Assembly (NCBI GenBank): GCA_035041965.1
Contig: JAPYMA010002374.1
Location: 82,775-146,774 of the forward strand
DNA from: Anisakis pegreffii
Lineage: Eukaryota > Nematoda > Chromadorea > Rhabditida > Anisakidae
Reading direction: 5' to 3'
DNA length: 64,000 nt
Translations under genes and position numbers: made by a program
The notes under the pieces: generated by a model
The model's database searches: none
What the model saw: the letters and a program-made list of their open reading frames with translations, nothing else
Told to the model about the DNA's origin: nothing
Shown here: positions 50,601 through 62,214 of the stretch, piece by piece
How the letters are laid out: each line of letters starts with the position of its first letter
How positions within the stretch are numbered: the stretch's first letter is position 1

Positions 50601-50820
50601 AATCAACTCACAAGCATGACGGTTGCGTTTCTAGCAAAAATGGGAAGCGTCTCTGCTAGAATGCAAACATGCATCCTGATAGAACCACCGTACTCTAGAT
50701 TTTTTATTAAAACAAAATTTGCTCACTTACCTTATTTCTAATATGCGGCTCAGGGAACAAAGGCCAGGCAATTGCATATTGACAAACGAGGAGCAGGAGA
50801 ATCGTGCACGATCGCTTCAT
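47671..50820 (-). CDS. Gene C: secreted coiled-coil protein between genes A and B
   Basis: Minus-strand exons: 50820-50731, 50364-50278, 49860-49684, an uncertain one within 49269-49100, 48805-48645, 48464-48374, 48061-47929 and 47753-47671, about 270-300 residues. A clear signal peptide (MKRSCTILLLLVCQYAIAWP) opens it; the acceptor AATTCAG lies 18 nt before the ATG. The 59-codon exon 49860-49684 and the next two are heptad-rich (KQKQLTDERHSLEKQLGSAK; RISRTEQALAQNKQKYEQLK). The C-terminus has WGIDIKGFD and GIDIDEKTAQLLGIKSQ. Exon 3 is nearly the same size as exon 5 of A and B (58 codons), and the GIDIKGF ending recalls the DVDIEDF ending of B, so C may be a shorter, remote relative. In 49269-49100 the frame ESQDVRNAQNELDSI would have to shift by one base to continue as ATKTEVALHLEMQKEVETSA, so this part may be damaged or mis-modelled. 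Its promoter duplicates that of gene B. Function unknown. Confidence 0.65.
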
Positions 50821-51059
50821 TGCTTCAGACAATTACTGAATTGTCGTTTGGATGAATGCACATCCAAACAACCCTAGAAACAGACGTTTTCAGTTTCTGC
50901 AACATCACCAGCAATATCCTAAGTAATAATCTCCGAACTGAAGCATGAAACCGCGTATGTCTCTAGACGTCACCAATCCACCTATAGCACCGAGATATCT
51001 GATATTTTCTCATGCCCCAACTTCTACTCATTTCCATTTAATAACTGCCAACACCGAAG

Positions 51060-51222
51060 CGACCATCTCGAAATACATTCAACGTGGCAGCAATCGAGCA
51101 TGATGAAATTATTGGGGAGCAGGGACTGAGCAATCGAGCGATCCGATTTGCTAAACGAGTGAATGGTACGGTCAGGCTTTGAGCTTTATATAGCATCATG
51201 ACAATTTGCTTATAATGGCGTA
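51060..51222 (-). promoter_or_regulatory. Core promoter of gene C (arm 1 of an inverted promoter duplication)
   Basis: Read on the minus strand, TGTCATGATGCTATATAAAG leads to a TATA box at 51192-51184, then AGCCTG and TTCACTCGTT and a run to TTTCGAGATGG. Nearly the same sequence stands on the plus strand at 51654-51813. The TATA box is about 370 nt from the ATG of gene C, so transcription should begin near 51155. Confidence 0.7.
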
Positions 51223-51653
51223 TAATAAATGGTTTACTTTGATTGCACTGACTCAACATCGCAATAAAACTCTTCTTTTAAATTGAAGGCATCATCGTTG
51301 TCAGTATTATCAATAAAAGCATTTTTGATTCATCAAAGAAAACTTTCCGTTTGAAATTGAAACGGTTCATTTGGCACAACAACGAACGTTTCTGCTGGCA
51401 TCACATGATACGATGACTCACTAAAGATGATTCAAAGAATCTTATTGATAAACGGATGATTAATCGTTGCATTGTTGGTTCAATAAACAATAACCATCAA
51501 AGAGTATCATAAAAGCGATCACATTTTCCATTAATTCGATCATAAAGAGCTGAATTTTTGATCAGTCTAAACAATTCAATTGATTACATTGAACACCAAA
51601 ACGCTTTTATAAATAGGCACTTTCGTTGAAAGCTCAATTTTACATTCCAGTGC
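51223..51653. promoter_or_regulatory. Spacer between the divergent promoters of genes C and B
   Basis: About 430 bp, AT-rich. It contains several GATA-type words: TTATCA at about 51307 and TGATAA at about 51446, plus ATGATAAG just inside the gene B arm. In nematodes, TGATAA sites with a TATA box are typical of intestine-expressed genes, which would fit secreted products; this is inference. Confidence 0.35.
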
Positions 51654-51813
51654 ACCATGATAAGCTGACTGTCATGATGCTATATAAAGCCCAGAGCCTG
51701 GCCGAACCGTTCACTCGTTCAGTAAATCCGATCGTTTCATTGTTCAGTTCCTGCTTCCCGAATACTTTTATCATCCTCGATTGCTGCCGCGACGAGTAAA
51801 TTTTGAGATGATC
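51654..51813 (+). promoter_or_regulatory. Core promoter of gene B (arm 2 of an inverted promoter duplication)
   Basis: TGTCATGATGCTATATAAAG with the TATA box at 51681-51689, then AGCCTGGCCG, TTCACTCGTTCAG, TCCGATCG and ATCCTCGATTGCTGCCGCG, matching arm 1 almost base for base. The TATA box is 397 nt before the ATG of gene B, close to the spacing in gene C. Confidence 0.7.
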
Positions 51814-52069
51814 GTTTTGGTGTTGGCATTTATTAAACGGAAATGAGCAGAAGTTGGGTGATGAGAACTTGGGCATTCCACACTTCTCATCCTTTCAATA
51901 CGTGCGGTCGTACAAGAATTTTAGATCGACTCCGAATTGGAACGAATGAGTTCCTCAGCCATATTTCTACAATGTTTATAAAAGTTAAACCAATCATAGC
52001 ATAGTCACCTAATCCATACTGTTTCGAGCGGCTCTTTCAATTGACAAAATCGCCTTCAACATGCTTATT

Positions 52070-52077
52070 TGTTACAG
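52070..52077 (+). promoter_or_regulatory. Probable trans-splice acceptor of gene B
   Basis: TGTTACAG directly abuts the ATG at 52078, leaving no 5' UTR between acceptor and start codon. Confidence 0.5.
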
Positions 52078-55000
52078 ATGAACGCGATACTGTACATCAC
52101 AGTCACGGCATGCACGCTTGTTGCGTGCGGGTTCGGAGATGGAGGCGAAATGCAGTTGGCTGAGAACGATTTAGAATATACTGAGGCTTGCTCTGATGAA
52201 ATCCAGCAGCAGTTTGCCAGACTGGTAAGCTTGGCTATATTTTAACGATGCAGGTGTTCGTTTTATACATTGTTCAATTCAAAAAACGGCCGAAACAGAG
52301 CAGAGCGATGCGACATTGTAAATAATGAGAATTTGATATGTTCTCTTAAAGTTTCTTGCATAAGAGTCCGCAGCTATTAATCCAGCAAAATATCAAGCAA
52401 TAATTCCCGACAGATAAATCTAGATTGAATTTTGCGGTTATTATCGTTTGAACGGTGCTTTCATCCCATAACATCTCATTTCCAAACAACGTCACATTGT
52501 CTGAGATAAGAAAGTGAACAACTGAAAATACCATCGGTAACAGAGAATTTTCGTGATGCAAAACGCTCAAATGCATCAACGATCGTTCAGTCTCTGAACG
52601 ATCGCATGATACATTCTGTCAAACAACAGCGACTCGTCATCAAAAAGGCTTTTTTATTTCACCCATTTTCAGTCGAACAAAGAAAAAAGTCGCGAGCTAC
52701 AGAAGTTACAAGCACAGAACACATCGGCACTGCTAATGATGAATTTCATGAGCGAATATGTGAACTGGGATGAATTTCTCTACGACCTACCAATAATGGT
52801 CACTGAACTCGGCAAACTGATGTTGTTCTCAAACAAACGTGACTTCACACTGTACAGAGATGGTGTCACCTATCAGTATATTCAAAGACCTGAATCGTTC
52901 AGAGCATCACTTGTACAGGTTGGCAGAATCGCGATAACTATAGTGGATTACAGTGCTTCGGGAATTAATGAATATGCAAAACGCAGTTTGAATCTGCATC
53001 TGAGAATAACTTACATAAGCGGGAATGTTGAGTTGAATAGTAGGAAATCAAGCGAAACGAATCTGCATTTCTGAGTTCCATCTCACACTCAGTGTTGACC
53101 AAAGTTAACGGCTAGTTTTCAATCGCTGAAAAAAATACAATCTGATTTTTCAAAACATCTTCCGTATCAAAAATTTCAAAACATCCGCTTTTTTTTGAAC
53201 GAATGCAGTTGTCTTCCTGCCTTCTTGCACCGCTCAAAACGTTTGTTTTCCCAATTATTGCACAGCACTGATCTATGACCACATCCTTTAAGAGGGAATT
53301 TACACTTCTGAGGAAACCGTCAAAAAACTTTTCACTTTCCACCTGATTATCTGCTGACTGTTTCATCAAATGTAAAAATTTTTTCCGGTGTTTACTAATT
53401 CACGAAGAACATTTCAGTTGGCTCACACTGAATGGACTGCATTGAATGCAGCTCATCACAACATGGACACAATTCGTCTGAACACAATCCCCATTCCGGG
53501 AATATTTCGAATTATCTTCCGAATTCTGAAAAGAGAGGTCAGCGCATATGCTCTTCAATGACATATACTCTTTGGACTTTCCACTTATTTTCGGATCTTT
53601 TCATAATGTGTTCCTCGAGCAGTTTGTATGACCTTCAACATTACAAATTAAAAACACTCAAAAAAGCTCATTCGTTACGTTAAAACGCTGAACAAGCAAC
53701 AGTGCCATCTTGCACGCATAAAATGATGCTACTTGAAACTCTTGATAATCTGAGAGTGATTTACCCAATAGCCATATTAGCAGGAAATTGTAAATGTTGA
53801 TAACGCAGAAACTCCAAACGATTTGTTTACAGAAGAATGTCAAAAATCGAAATCTGTTGACTTCGCAATTGAATCGCATTAAAAATTTCGCTCGCCAAAA
53901 TCGAGAAGTATGTGCAGACTCGATCACCAAGATCAACAATACCATAAATCTCATCGTCGAACTTGAGGTCATCGTTGAACTCTCTCAGTTCTTCCTTGTT
54001 AAAATCATATTCAATTCCGACTTGATGGCGTACCAAATTGGCTCGACTGTGGGTAAAGTACAACAATTCAGTTGATGAGATATATTTTGAACTCTTTAGA
54101 TGGCCACTCTGTCGGCGCAATCCGAAGAGAAGGACCGATTGAACGTACTGATGAAAGAGAAAGCTGCATTCGATGCGAAATTAAATAGTTCAGCGAAGCT
54201 GCTCCAAGACGTCAATAACGAGTTAACAAGGCAACTTGATCGGGTGAAACAATTGGAAAGTGAATACGAAGAGGTGAGCCTAAGCATATATGTTAATCTC
54301 TGCGAGTTGATACTTCACATTGGAATTTCTTTTGAATGCGCATAAGGTTCAGAAGCTCTTTAATTAAGAGTTTCAGAATACTCAAAAACATGAGCCGTGT
54401 GAGTTCGAAACATCATTTGATCCAATAATATTTGATTTGATAGCATTTGCGCTTTGATTTTGATGCGCTTTTTGATTTTGGTGATAACATTTGTTGTGTC
54501 AAAAGAGAGGTTGAGAACGAGGCGATAACGCTGAGGCAAACCGCATTTTTTGATGATCGCAATATTTTGTAGCATGATTTCAGGCACAACGAAAAGCGAA
54601 GCCGAGGGTGGGTGAGATATTCTTTTCGGCAATAATCGACATTGTCAAATTTGCACCTCAAATGATCTCGAACGTTATGGGACATAGACCTTCCGGGCCG
54701 AGCGGTGGAGGCCAAATGCCCTCGCAACAGCCAACGGCAGGAAATCAGCAAACTAATGAGCAAGTTGATGAATTGAATGTGAGTTTCTCTTTAGTTCTGG
54801 TGATGAAGAACCGAGGTGTTGCTCACATTACGAACAGTTCGCTTCCAAACATCATGCTGCATCGTGCATAAACCCTGTTGCACTCAGTCTATAACAGTGT
54901 TTCACTAGAACATCGTTGTTCGCATCCAATTCCGTTCTAATAATCCCGGTGCATGAATCACAGTCAAATGAGTCCTTAAATTATTGAGTGAGTAGTAATT

Positions 55001-57344
55001 CCTCACGTAAATTTCAAATGGAATCATCCTCTCATTTGCATTTTTCCGAACGAATATTCAAGGAGTGCAAGCTGAACTTTGAGAGTAATTCTGAAACGGC
55101 TTGATTTCATCAGTTTTTGATAGTGATATTAAAGGATGCACTGGGTGTTACAAACCAACTTGATGAGGTCTTGCAACGATCAGAATTGGACAGTAAATCA
55201 GAAGATGCTATCGATGGTTTACTCGGTAGAGTAGCGACCTACCGAAATGATCTACTCAGAAATTTATTAGCATCGTTCCTCAAAGCAGTTAAGAATGCTT
55301 ACAAGGCTGCCAGTGGAGTAAGTGAAGAGGATAGGACCAAGATGAAAGAGCAGTGAGTTTCCATTTGGAAAAACTTTTGAAGACCGTACCATCACATAAC
55401 TCACGTACAAAAATTTATTTTCATCGATACGTTCTATTCGCAAGCAAACAAAAACGATCCTTTTTTCTCGGCAACAAACATCAATGAATTTCATCTTCAG
55501 GTTGGATGAAATATCAAATCAAGTGCAAAGCGATGCTGCGAAAGCTTTAGCTGAAACGGCGAGCAACGGTCATACAATGGTGCTGAATCAACGACTAGAT
55601 ACGATGAGTGAGAGCTCAAGAGATACCTACGGGCAGATTATGGGTTCGAGACTTGCGAAAGTTCGTATTTTTCGATTTCTTTGTTGCACTATTTACTGGA
55701 TTCTTCCGATGAGAGAATTTTGTAAACTCAAAAAATTTAAAAAGTCGAATGACGTTGATTCGACGCGCTGTATCAAGAGGACCGATTGCTTGAAAATGGC
55801 AACCCTCATACTGTCGCGCTAAGGTACGTACTGATCACTAGATATAAAGTGTATCGAAGATCAGAGCTTGAGTTAAGGTTCCAAACTGGACCTATTTAGG
55901 GACTTGAATTAACGTGTACACGATTACTTATTCAGAATTATTTAAAGCATTTCAGTATAATTTAAAGCATTGATAGGGGTAGCTCATCACCTATTTGTCA
56001 GAGTCGATCAGTGTATTTATCATTTACACGTTACCACTAACTTATCATCTATCACCAATGCATCTCACCGTTTTCATCTACATCACGAATTTTTTGGTGT
56101 TCTTTTAATCACACGGTGATAGTCTTTGATGTACTTTTCATCACACACATCTTTCCACTGTTTCAGGTTGCTATCTCATCACCTGGATTATTCAAATAAA
56201 ATGACCAATACAAGTCATTTTTCAGCTAAGAGCTGCAACCGACATGTTAATCAGTGCAAACAAACAATATGAAGCGTTATTCGATAAGAAGATAGCGCTG
56301 ATGGATCGTAACAGTGAATACATCGCAAAACTTAAAGTCATTGATTTCACCAAAATCGATTTCGAAGCGATATTGGAGGTTATCCGAGAAGGTAACAGAA
56401 TCGATCAGTTTTTACCGAACATCATAACTTGAATTCAGAGTTGTTGGAGCATTCCCCAAGAATGCAGCAGATTCTTTCCAAGTGATTAATGCATTTGCAA
56501 TTTAGACACTAAAACCATTTGAATGAGATGAAACATTTTTCTACTGACAATGAAAGCTTACACTCATATAAAATCTAGCAAGTCAGGTTTCATTTAGGTA
56601 TCTTCGTGCTTGGACGCCACATTGAGCAATGGAAACGTTTTCTGGAGTTCTTCAAGATAATCGAAAATCTCACACAGTTGGCCAGCGAACAAAGTGGATT
56701 ATTTATAAACGGGACACTTCAAGGCATCAAGGATGGGGCACTAATGAGCGTTTATGGAAATGATGATATCTATATGGATATGCTATACGAGCACAGTTTT
56801 ACTACGATCGACATAGCCAGGGTAATTATTTAGTTATCTTTGTTGAATCATTTTCGTGGATGTTCTCTTTCGATTGTTCACGAAACAATGATTTCCATCA
56901 ACAAACTGATTTCTTCGCACGCGAATGTCTCAAACTCAAGCATTTCAATCGCAAGTCATCCAACATAAGATGCATTTTCATTCACATGAAAATAGTGTTT
57001 GTAACGTTAACAAGTTACCGTTTCAGGCACTCAACGAGATGACCACGACCTACGTACGTGTGTCAAATAAACACGTCTTCCCTCACTTGAACGGTATCAC
57101 AAAACTCCTCGCACTTGAAGATCCCGCAGAGATTAATGCCGCCTTCAGAAAACTAGCGGCTGACGCTCAACTGGCAACGTCTGAGTTCAGAAACGAGTTG
57201 AAGGATGACTATCTCAAACAACAACAACGAATAAAGGAACGCGTTGATCAGATTTCATGCTTAATGGATGTACTCAAGGAGGACCCTTACATTAAGAAGG
57301 CAATCGAGCAAAACGGCTACGATGTGGATATCGAAGACTTCTGA
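52078..57344 (+). CDS. Gene B: long secreted helical protein, intact paralogue of gene A
   Basis: Eleven phase-consistent exons: 52078-52224, 52673-52918, 53418-53537, 53833-53967, 54100-54273, 54584-54778, 55114-55352, 55501-55660, 56226-56391, 56598-56821 and 57027-57344, for 707 residues. Exons 2-6 and 8-11 have exactly the same lengths as in gene A. Residues 1-20 form a signal peptide (MNAILYITVTACTLVACGFG). Exon 2 holds a near-invariant block (SEYVNWDEFLYDLPIMVTEL) and NKRDFTLYRDG. Exon 5 (217-274) is coiled coil. Exon 6 has a hydrophobic segment (FFSAIIDIVKFAPQMISNVM) and a Gly/Pro/Gln-rich linker. Exons 8-11 return to long helices, with DDIYMDMLYEHS and SNKHVFPHLNGITKLLALED strongly conserved. 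It ends in DVDIEDF. Three cysteines are shared with A. I do not recognise the family. A membrane-active or structural secreted helical bundle is conceivable, but no catalytic motif is visible. Confidence 0.85.
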
Positions 57345-57373
57345 TTGACTTATTTGTTCCTGTATCTATTTTC

Positions 57374-57383
57374 AATAAATAAA
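57374..57383 (+). terminator. Overlapping polyadenylation signals of gene B
   Basis: AATAAATAAA, two overlapping AATAAA hexamers 30 nt after the stop codon. Confidence 0.6.
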
Positions 57384-58360
57384 CGTGTTATAGTTCCTCT
57401 GTTCTCGAACCAACGCAGTAACACATGAAACATCGGAACAATTCATCGATCATTGCTGTTGGTACCAAATGTAATTACGCATCCGAAAAAATATTTCAAA
57501 AATCAACAAACTGCACCACGGAAAACATAACCGAGAACCTTGTCAAAATATCCGTAAAGCGCTATCATGTTGATCGCATTTTGATAATTTGACTATCTTT
57601 TGAATGGATAAAGAGAGGAACATCCGCAAGTTTGTTGGTTGTCTTTATCAATATAATACATCAATTGAGAATTTCAATGCTCATAAATGAACACCTTTTA
57701 AACATACTAAGCAAGAAATTTAAGGAGGATCAGCTGATTAAACTGAACAACGATGTTACTGTAATAAACAAGAAAGAACAATCGAACCCCGTTATAATGA
57801 CAAGATACGATTCAACCGAGTGGTGAGCATCATCAGCATAGGGAATTGAAAATGAAATAAACCGAAAAAGGAGCGATTTCAAATAGCGCTGCATGCTGAG
57901 CGTGATTCAGTGTACATCAGCTCAATGAAACTTCTAATCATCCAATAATTAAACTGATGGATATTCAGGAAGCACATGCTTTATTGTAAAACTGGGACAC
58001 AAATGCTTAAGTTGATTGGCATGATCGAAAAATGACTTTCTCAAAAAATTGTTGGGGAAGCTTTCTAATGAACTATCACAGAACAGGATCAACCCTCATC
58101 ACTATTATTGAACTAGTCATCCTTGTGTTAACTATAATCTCTGAGATCACTCACGGAACAGCCGATCTAAGGCCGATTTAAGGTTTTGTCGACATTCTCA
58201 ATAAAGGGATCAAGTCGCCGATCACACAGAACGTGAGATGCAAATTAATGACGAAAATCTCAGTATTCGATGATAACACAGATACTGTTGCTTAGTTGAG
58301 ATAATAGAGATGCTGTTGCTTTTCATCACAGGAAATAACGATGAAACAAATTAGCTAATA
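57384..58360. other. Non-coding spacer downstream of gene B
   Basis: AT-rich. A 64-codon open frame at 57632-57826 has no splice context or recognised motif. Nothing else is seen. Confidence 0.45.
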
Positions 58361-59548
58361 ACTAAGAACACAGGTAAATTCGATGATCTAAACGATAACA
58401 TGGAAGCAAGACAGACCCTTCAGAACGCAATGATCACACCGAAATGAGATTCTAAACTGATTCTAAAGATTCTTATTATGAACAGTGCGCTGATTCCAGT
58501 TCTAAGAAATTTCAAAGATTCCAAAATAATTTACCAGTGGTGGAGCATAAAATAGAATCCGTATTTGAAGGTGAGTGAACGATCAAAAGCACTGAGAGGC
58601 AGATGTGGTTATGGAATCTCCAACAGCAGAAAACGTAAAACAACTAAGCATAAAGAAAAGGATTGGAGATAGTCTCACTAAACAAGCAAACGTTGAATTG
58701 GAAGAATTACCACAACGAATGAAATCAAGAAAAATAAAGCAGCTCATCCGACACCAGCATTTCGTATAACGTATCCCTTTTCAGTGCTTTATTAGCTTCC
58801 AATAATCCGAACTCACCCCACGCATCGAATTACCTGGCCTAAGCTTCAAACTATTGCTAAAACATTATGAAAGAGTTTTGAATATCGCTGTACGGTTGGT
58901 TGCAACTTTCTGATAAGCATCCATAATCAATGGCACGCCTAAGCTTTCAAGGCAATACTATCATTACAACAACACCATTGGTTACTTAACAGCATCGAAT
59001 TTATCTTACGACTGCGACTGAACCAAAGGAATAAGTAATACTGTTACGATACCAGTAGAGAGCCATCAATCATCTTTAAAGGATCAAATGTCCTAACAAG
59101 AAAGATAATAACACGTTAGAGTCCATCCTTCGAGGCTACCCCAAATAATTAACAGCTAATATTTAACACCACGTGTATGCAAAGCTTAACTCAAGATTCT
59201 AAATGAGTTGCCTAATATTAATAAGCATGTTCCATAGATAGTATCAACAAGAAAGATAATAACACGTTAGAGTCCATGCTTCGAGGCTACCCCAAATAAT
59301 TAACAGCTAACACCACGTGTATGCAACGCTTGACTTAAGATTCTACAGCAATTGCCTAATATCAATAAGCATGTTCCATAGATAGTATTGACATTCTGAA
59401 ACATTCACAATATACCCTCAATCACACTATTTGAACAATTTTACCATAATAACAACACTACTTGCCAACCACAGCGTGCGACAAAAGCTACACATTCATG
59501 GAATCTACCCATTATATTCCAGAATAATCTTTTGTCCCACACAACAAT
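58361..59548. repeat. Segmental duplication, copy 1
   Basis: About 1.19 kb that matches 59755-61088 in the same orientation with few differences (for example GATCTAAACGATAACATGGA in both). It has no coding frame. It contains two units of the ~150-bp tandem repeat (59096-59390). Confidence 0.9.
59096..59390. repeat. ~150-bp tandem repeat, two units
   Basis: Each unit starts with CAACAAGAAAGATAATAACA (the first with CTAACAAG), contains TTCGAGGCTACCCCAAATAA and ends near TGTTCCATAGATAGTAT. Confidence 0.85.
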
Positions 59549-59754
59549 TTCCATGTTACGGAGCAAACCTGAGGACACAATTGCTTAGAAGATGGCGACC
59601 CTAATGTCACTATAATAATGAATGCATTGATTATTTGTGAAACATTGTATTGAAACGGTTGCCGCCGAGCTGCTTAAATACGTTCAGAAAGTCGCAGGAA
59701 AATTCATATACTGCCGGGCGAAGCAGAGGATACGGCAATAATACCGATGTCAAC
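59549..59754. other. Unique spacer between the two duplicated copies
   Basis: About 200 bp between the copies. A minus-strand open frame (59822-59631) crosses into copy 2; no gene is supported. Confidence 0.45.
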
Positions 59755-61088
59755 CAAGAACCCAGGTAAATTCGATGATCTAAACGATAACATGGAAGCA
59801 AGACAGACCCTTCAGAACGCAATGATCACACCGAAATGAGATTCTAAACTGATTCTAAAGATTCTTATTAGGAACAGTGCGCTGATTCCAGTTCTAAAAG
59901 ATTTCAAGGATTCCAAAATAATTTACCAGTGGTGGAGCATAAAATAGAATCCGTATTTGAAGGTGAGTGAACGATCAAAAGCACTGAGAGGCAGATGTGG
60001 TTATGAAATCTCCAACAGCAGAAAACGTAAAACAACTAAGCACAAAGAAAAGGATTGGAGATAGTCTCACTAAACAAGCAAACGTTGAATTGGAAGAATT
60101 ATCACAACGAATGAAATCAAGAAAAATAAAGCAGCTCATCTGACACCAGCATTTCGTATAACGTATCCCTTTTCAGTGCTTTATTAGCTTCCAATAATCC
60201 GAACTCACCCCACGCATCGAATTATCTGGCCTAAGCTTCAAACTATTGCTAAAACATTATGAAAGAGTTTTGAATATCGCTGTACGGTTGTTTGCAACTT
60301 TCTGATAAGCATCCATAATCAGTGGCACGCCTAAGCTTTCAAGGCAATACTATCATTACAACAACACTAATGGTTACTTAACAGCATCGAATTTATCTTA
60401 CGACTGCGACTGAACCAAAGGAATAAGTAATACTGTTACGATACCAGTAGAGAGCCATCAATCATCTTTAAAGGATCAAATGTCCTAACAAGAATTATAA
60501 TAACACGTTGGAGTCCATCCTTCGAGGCTACCCCAAACAATTAACAGCTAATATTTAACACCAAGTGTATGCAAACCTTGACTCAAGATTCTAAAACAGT
60601 TGCCTAATATCAATAAGAATGTTCCATAGATAGTATCAACAAGAAATAATAACACCTTAGAGTTCATCCTTCGAGGCTACCCTAAATAATTAACAGCTAA
60701 TAATTAACACCAAGCGTATGCAAAGCTTGACTCAACATTCTAAAACAGTTGCCTAATATTAATAAGCATGTTCCATAGACAGTATCAACAAGAAAGATAA
60801 TAACACGTTAGAGTCCATGCTTCGAGGCTACCCCAAATAATTACCAACTATCACCACGAGTATGCAACGCTTGACTTAAGATTCTACAGCAATTGCCTAT
60901 ATTAATAAGCATGTTCCATAGATAGTACTGACATTCTGAAACATTCACAATATCCCCTCAATCACACGATTCCAACAATTTTTCCATAATAACAACACTA
61001 CTTGCCAACCACAGCGTGCGACAAAAGCTACACATTTATGTAATCTACCCATTATATTCCAGAATAATCTTTTGTCCCCCACAACAAC
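59755..61088. repeat. Segmental duplication, copy 2
   Basis: About 1.33 kb, longer than copy 1 by about one tandem unit. It otherwise aligns to copy 1 throughout, so the duplication was followed by gain or loss of a unit. Confidence 0.9.
60488..60930. repeat. ~150-bp tandem repeat, three units
   Basis: Unit starts lie at about 60488, 60635 and 60784. They have drifted slightly from each other and from the two units in copy 1. Confidence 0.85.
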
Positions 61089-61340
61089 TCAACGATCTAC
61101 CCTATCAACCTAAAACACTATTCGCTGATACGAGCTGAAAAACCACACTCACGGCCACAGGTTCTAAAATTTCACAGTTCTTCAGTATCACAGTCAAGAC
61201 ATCAACGATGCACAGTCCAGCAGTATATATTCATAGTCCAACAGTATATCACTGACAACAAAGCATCGTAACAATCAAATGAATAGTCGAGTCAAAATGG
61301 AACTTCAAAAGAATAATCTGAATTAGAATGAAACCTGGTC

Positions 61341-61433
61341 TTATTTGCTGCGAAAGATCTGCCATCCGTTGTCCTCTGAACAATCACACGAGCGTCGCTC
61401 GTTGACCACCACATAAAGACGACCTTTCACCAT
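61341..61433 (-). CDS. Exon-like 30-codon frame, possible gene 3' end
   Basis: Reads GRLYVVVNERRSCDCSEDNG, then WQIFRSK and a stop. The CDC pair and later GW recall the end of an EGF-like module. A second minus-strand frame just upstream (61694-61491) contains ENPCASTYGYCTEM, which would fit the start of such a module. A good acceptor between them was not found. No family can be named. It may be the end of a partial or decayed gene. Confidence 0.3.
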   Translation of the reverse strand: MVKGRLYVVVNERRSCDCSEDNGWQIFRSK

Positions 61434-61855
61434 AATCCGGGATTTTTAAAGATGACCCGAAATCTTGGTGAACAGGTCGTGGAACACGAGTTAAAAACTT
61501 TTATTCAATGATGGTGAAAATACAACAAATGAACAACAAAAAGGATGCATCACTCGAAACAGAACTTCGTTAAAATATGACAGAGGGATTTTCATCTCCG
61601 TACAATAGCCATAGGTACTGGCGCAGGGATTTTCAGGGACTACCTCGGTAAGTTTCCACGATATACCAAATTCAAGGGTGGAAAAATCTCTCATTCATAC
61701 TCTGAACTCATCCCTTGAATCTGAATAATTGCACGAAATGTTCGAAGAAACTCCCGAATTATTTCAGTGGCACTATTGATAGGTGACAATTATACTGGTA
61801 ATTATTAAAGTGTTTCTCCAAGCCACCTTTCCTCGAGAAGTTATGACTCATTCAG

Positions 61856-61928
61856 TGTGGAGCCTGAGAAGACTTCACGCCAGCAGCCTAAAGAGAAGTC
61901 TAAACCCGATGCGGATGCTAAACCATAG
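61856..61928 (+). other. Possible short terminal exon, charged tail
   Basis: Acceptor CTCATTCAG is followed by one base and 23 codons reading VEPEKTSRQQPKEKSKPDAD and on to KP-stop. Low complexity makes chance likely, and no upstream exon was found. Confidence 0.2.
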
Positions 61929-62214
61929 TTACCTAGCTCAACATCAGCATGTATAAAAGCTCTCAAATGTGCTGAATTGTTGAAATCAAAGGTACTGATT
62001 CATCATTTTGGTAGTATTCAAACCCATTTTTTAGGTTATTTGGCACTATAAAAGAGATAATAATCAAACTGGCAGGGGAAATAAGGATAGCATCGACAAT
62101 GTTGTATGAAGGCATTATGATGGTAACAAATAGATAAGCTTCGGCGAGTAACCACAAACACCTGAGAGATTTTTCCTTATATAGCATTTAGCAACATTGA
62201 AATGAGTGGAACGA

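Noticed and set aside
53658..54120. Minus-strand open frames opposite gene B exons 4-5
   Set aside because: Shadows of gene B exons, which have exact splice sites and a paralogue with equal exon lengths.
57632..57826. Plus-strand 64-codon frame after gene B
   Set aside because: No splice context, no homologous exon in gene A, and no recognisable motif.
59631..59822. Minus-strand frame at the junction of duplicated copies
   Set aside because: It crosses the border of the repeat and is absent from the equivalent position of copy 1.
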